Position numbers and translations under genes: made by a program. The notes under the pieces are model-generated. The model was not told where the DNA came from. It saw nothing but the letters and a program-made list of their open reading frames with translations, and did no database searches. Positions 21,972-22,438 of a DNA stretch of 22,438 bases are shown piece after piece; the stretch's first letter is position 1; every line of letters starts with the position of its first letter. The stretch lies in the NCBI GenBank assembly GCA_938008665.1, contig CALLKA010000086.1, positions 1 to 22,438 of the forward strand. The letters are read 5' to 3'. The stretch comes from an uncultured Bacteroidota bacterium. Lineage in GTDB: Bacteria > Bacteroidota > Bacteroidia > Chitinophagales > Chitinophagaceae.

Positions 21972-22358
21972 ATGAAAAAAGCAAAATTGCTGTTGGCCAT
22001 ATTTGGACTATGCATGCTAACGTTTCATTGTATTGCTCAAAATAGTATCACCAACAACCCGATTAAAATTGGTGAATTATTGGTGGCTCGCTCCGATTTT
22101 AAAATGCAGATGAAATGGGCTGATTCCCGAAAAGCTTGCGAAAAATTAAAAGGTGGTTGGAGATTACCTAATAGAGCAGAATTAAATTTTTTATACCTTA
22201 ATAAAGACAAAATTCCAGGTTTAAATGGAAAATACTATTGGAGCATTGATCAAAGTATTGAAAACCATGCTTGGCTTCAATTTTTTAATGACGGCACCCA
22301 AGATGATTATCTTAAGTATACCAAATGTTGGGTAAGGCCTGTTAAGATAATTGATTGA
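21972..22358 (+). CDS. Small secreted DUF1566-like protein
   Basis: 128 residues from the ATG at 21972. An in-frame TTG ten codons upstream is rejected because it falls inside the putative -7 box and would bury the signal peptide. Signal peptide about 1-22 (MKKAKLLLAIFGLCMLTFHC, then IAQ). The mature part of about 105 residues matches the DUF1566 (Lcl C-terminal-like, C-type-lectin-like fold) style: MKWADSRKACEKLKGGWRLP, NRAELNFLY, YYWSID, HAWLQFFNDGTQDDYLKYTK and final CWVRPV. The WRLP..AEL, YWS and VRPV blocks are the hallmarks. Members are often surface or secreted proteins of unknown ligand. The domain is at the short end of the family. It appears to be a single-gene unit; no terminator was recognised in the last 80 bp, which hold no further gene start. 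Confidence 0.85.
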   Translation: MKKAKLLLAIFGLCMLTFHCIAQNSITNNPIKIGELLVARSDFKMQMKWADSRKACEKLKGGWRLPNRAELNFLYLNKDKIPGLNGKYYWSIDQSIENHAWLQFFNDGTQDDYLKYTKCWVRPVKIID

Positions 22359-22438
22359 TGATTTGGCTTTCGAATTAATAAATTTATCTAAATAAAATTA
22401 TAGTTCCTGTTATTGGAGCTGTTGTTATTGTGTTTGTC

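Overview
The window looks like a piece of a Bacteroidota chromosome, most likely a Chitinophagaceae-type environmental bacterium. The evidence is AT-rich DNA, an adjacent SusC/SusD pair, many lipoproteins with a Cys followed by K/D/E residues, promoters resembling the Bacteroidota -7 box TAnnTTTG, a membrane-tethered Reg_prop/Y_Y_Y regulator, and secreted enzymes with short signal peptides. The genus is inference from general character, not from a search. I see no tRNA, rRNA, CRISPR array or insertion sequence.

Left block (1-6344, minus strand): a polysaccharide-utilisation (PUL) transport operon read right to left. It runs susC-like TonB-dependent transporter, susD-like lipoprotein, a PKD/jelly-roll lipoprotein that is probably a surface glycan-binding protein, then a second PKD lipoprotein cut by the window edge. 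Gaps between genes are very short. Hydrolases of this operon, if any, lie beyond position 1.

Regulator (6544-9444, plus strand), divergent from susC: a 966-residue one-component membrane regulator with a periplasmic propeller and triple-Y sensor, one transmembrane helix, a coiled coil and a LuxR-like HTH, without a kinase domain. The 199-bp divergent region holds tandem 11-bp ACTACATCATT repeats plus an isolated copy next to the regulator's own promoter.

Enzyme operon (17651 down to 9502, minus strand), convergent with the regulator: S1 sulfatase, DUF3500 protein, GH116-family glycosidase, SlyD-like FKBP isomerase, and a two-domain protein fusing GH172 (DUF2961) to what I recognise as DUF6786. 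All except the FKBP carry export signals. Together with the susCD block this looks like a split glycan-degradation locus. The substrate cannot be read from sequence: GH172 members act on D-arabino- or D-fructofuranosides, GH116 members on beta-glucosides and related substrates, and the sulfatase suggests sulfate esters.

Right block (17.9-22.4 kb): a SnoaL/NTF2-like lipoprotein convergent with a multi-pass-membrane AraC-family regulator, separated by a clear intrinsic terminator. Both are preceded by a similar TGTTCC-N13/14-GGAACA dyad, suggesting a small regulon. Then a TMEM220-family membrane protein and a PhoD-like phosphatase/phosphodiesterase (both minus strand), and a small secreted DUF1566-like protein on the plus strand.

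The best candidates for something new are the GH172-DUF6786 fusion and its operon, and the kinase-less membrane regulator with its adjacent 11-bp repeats.
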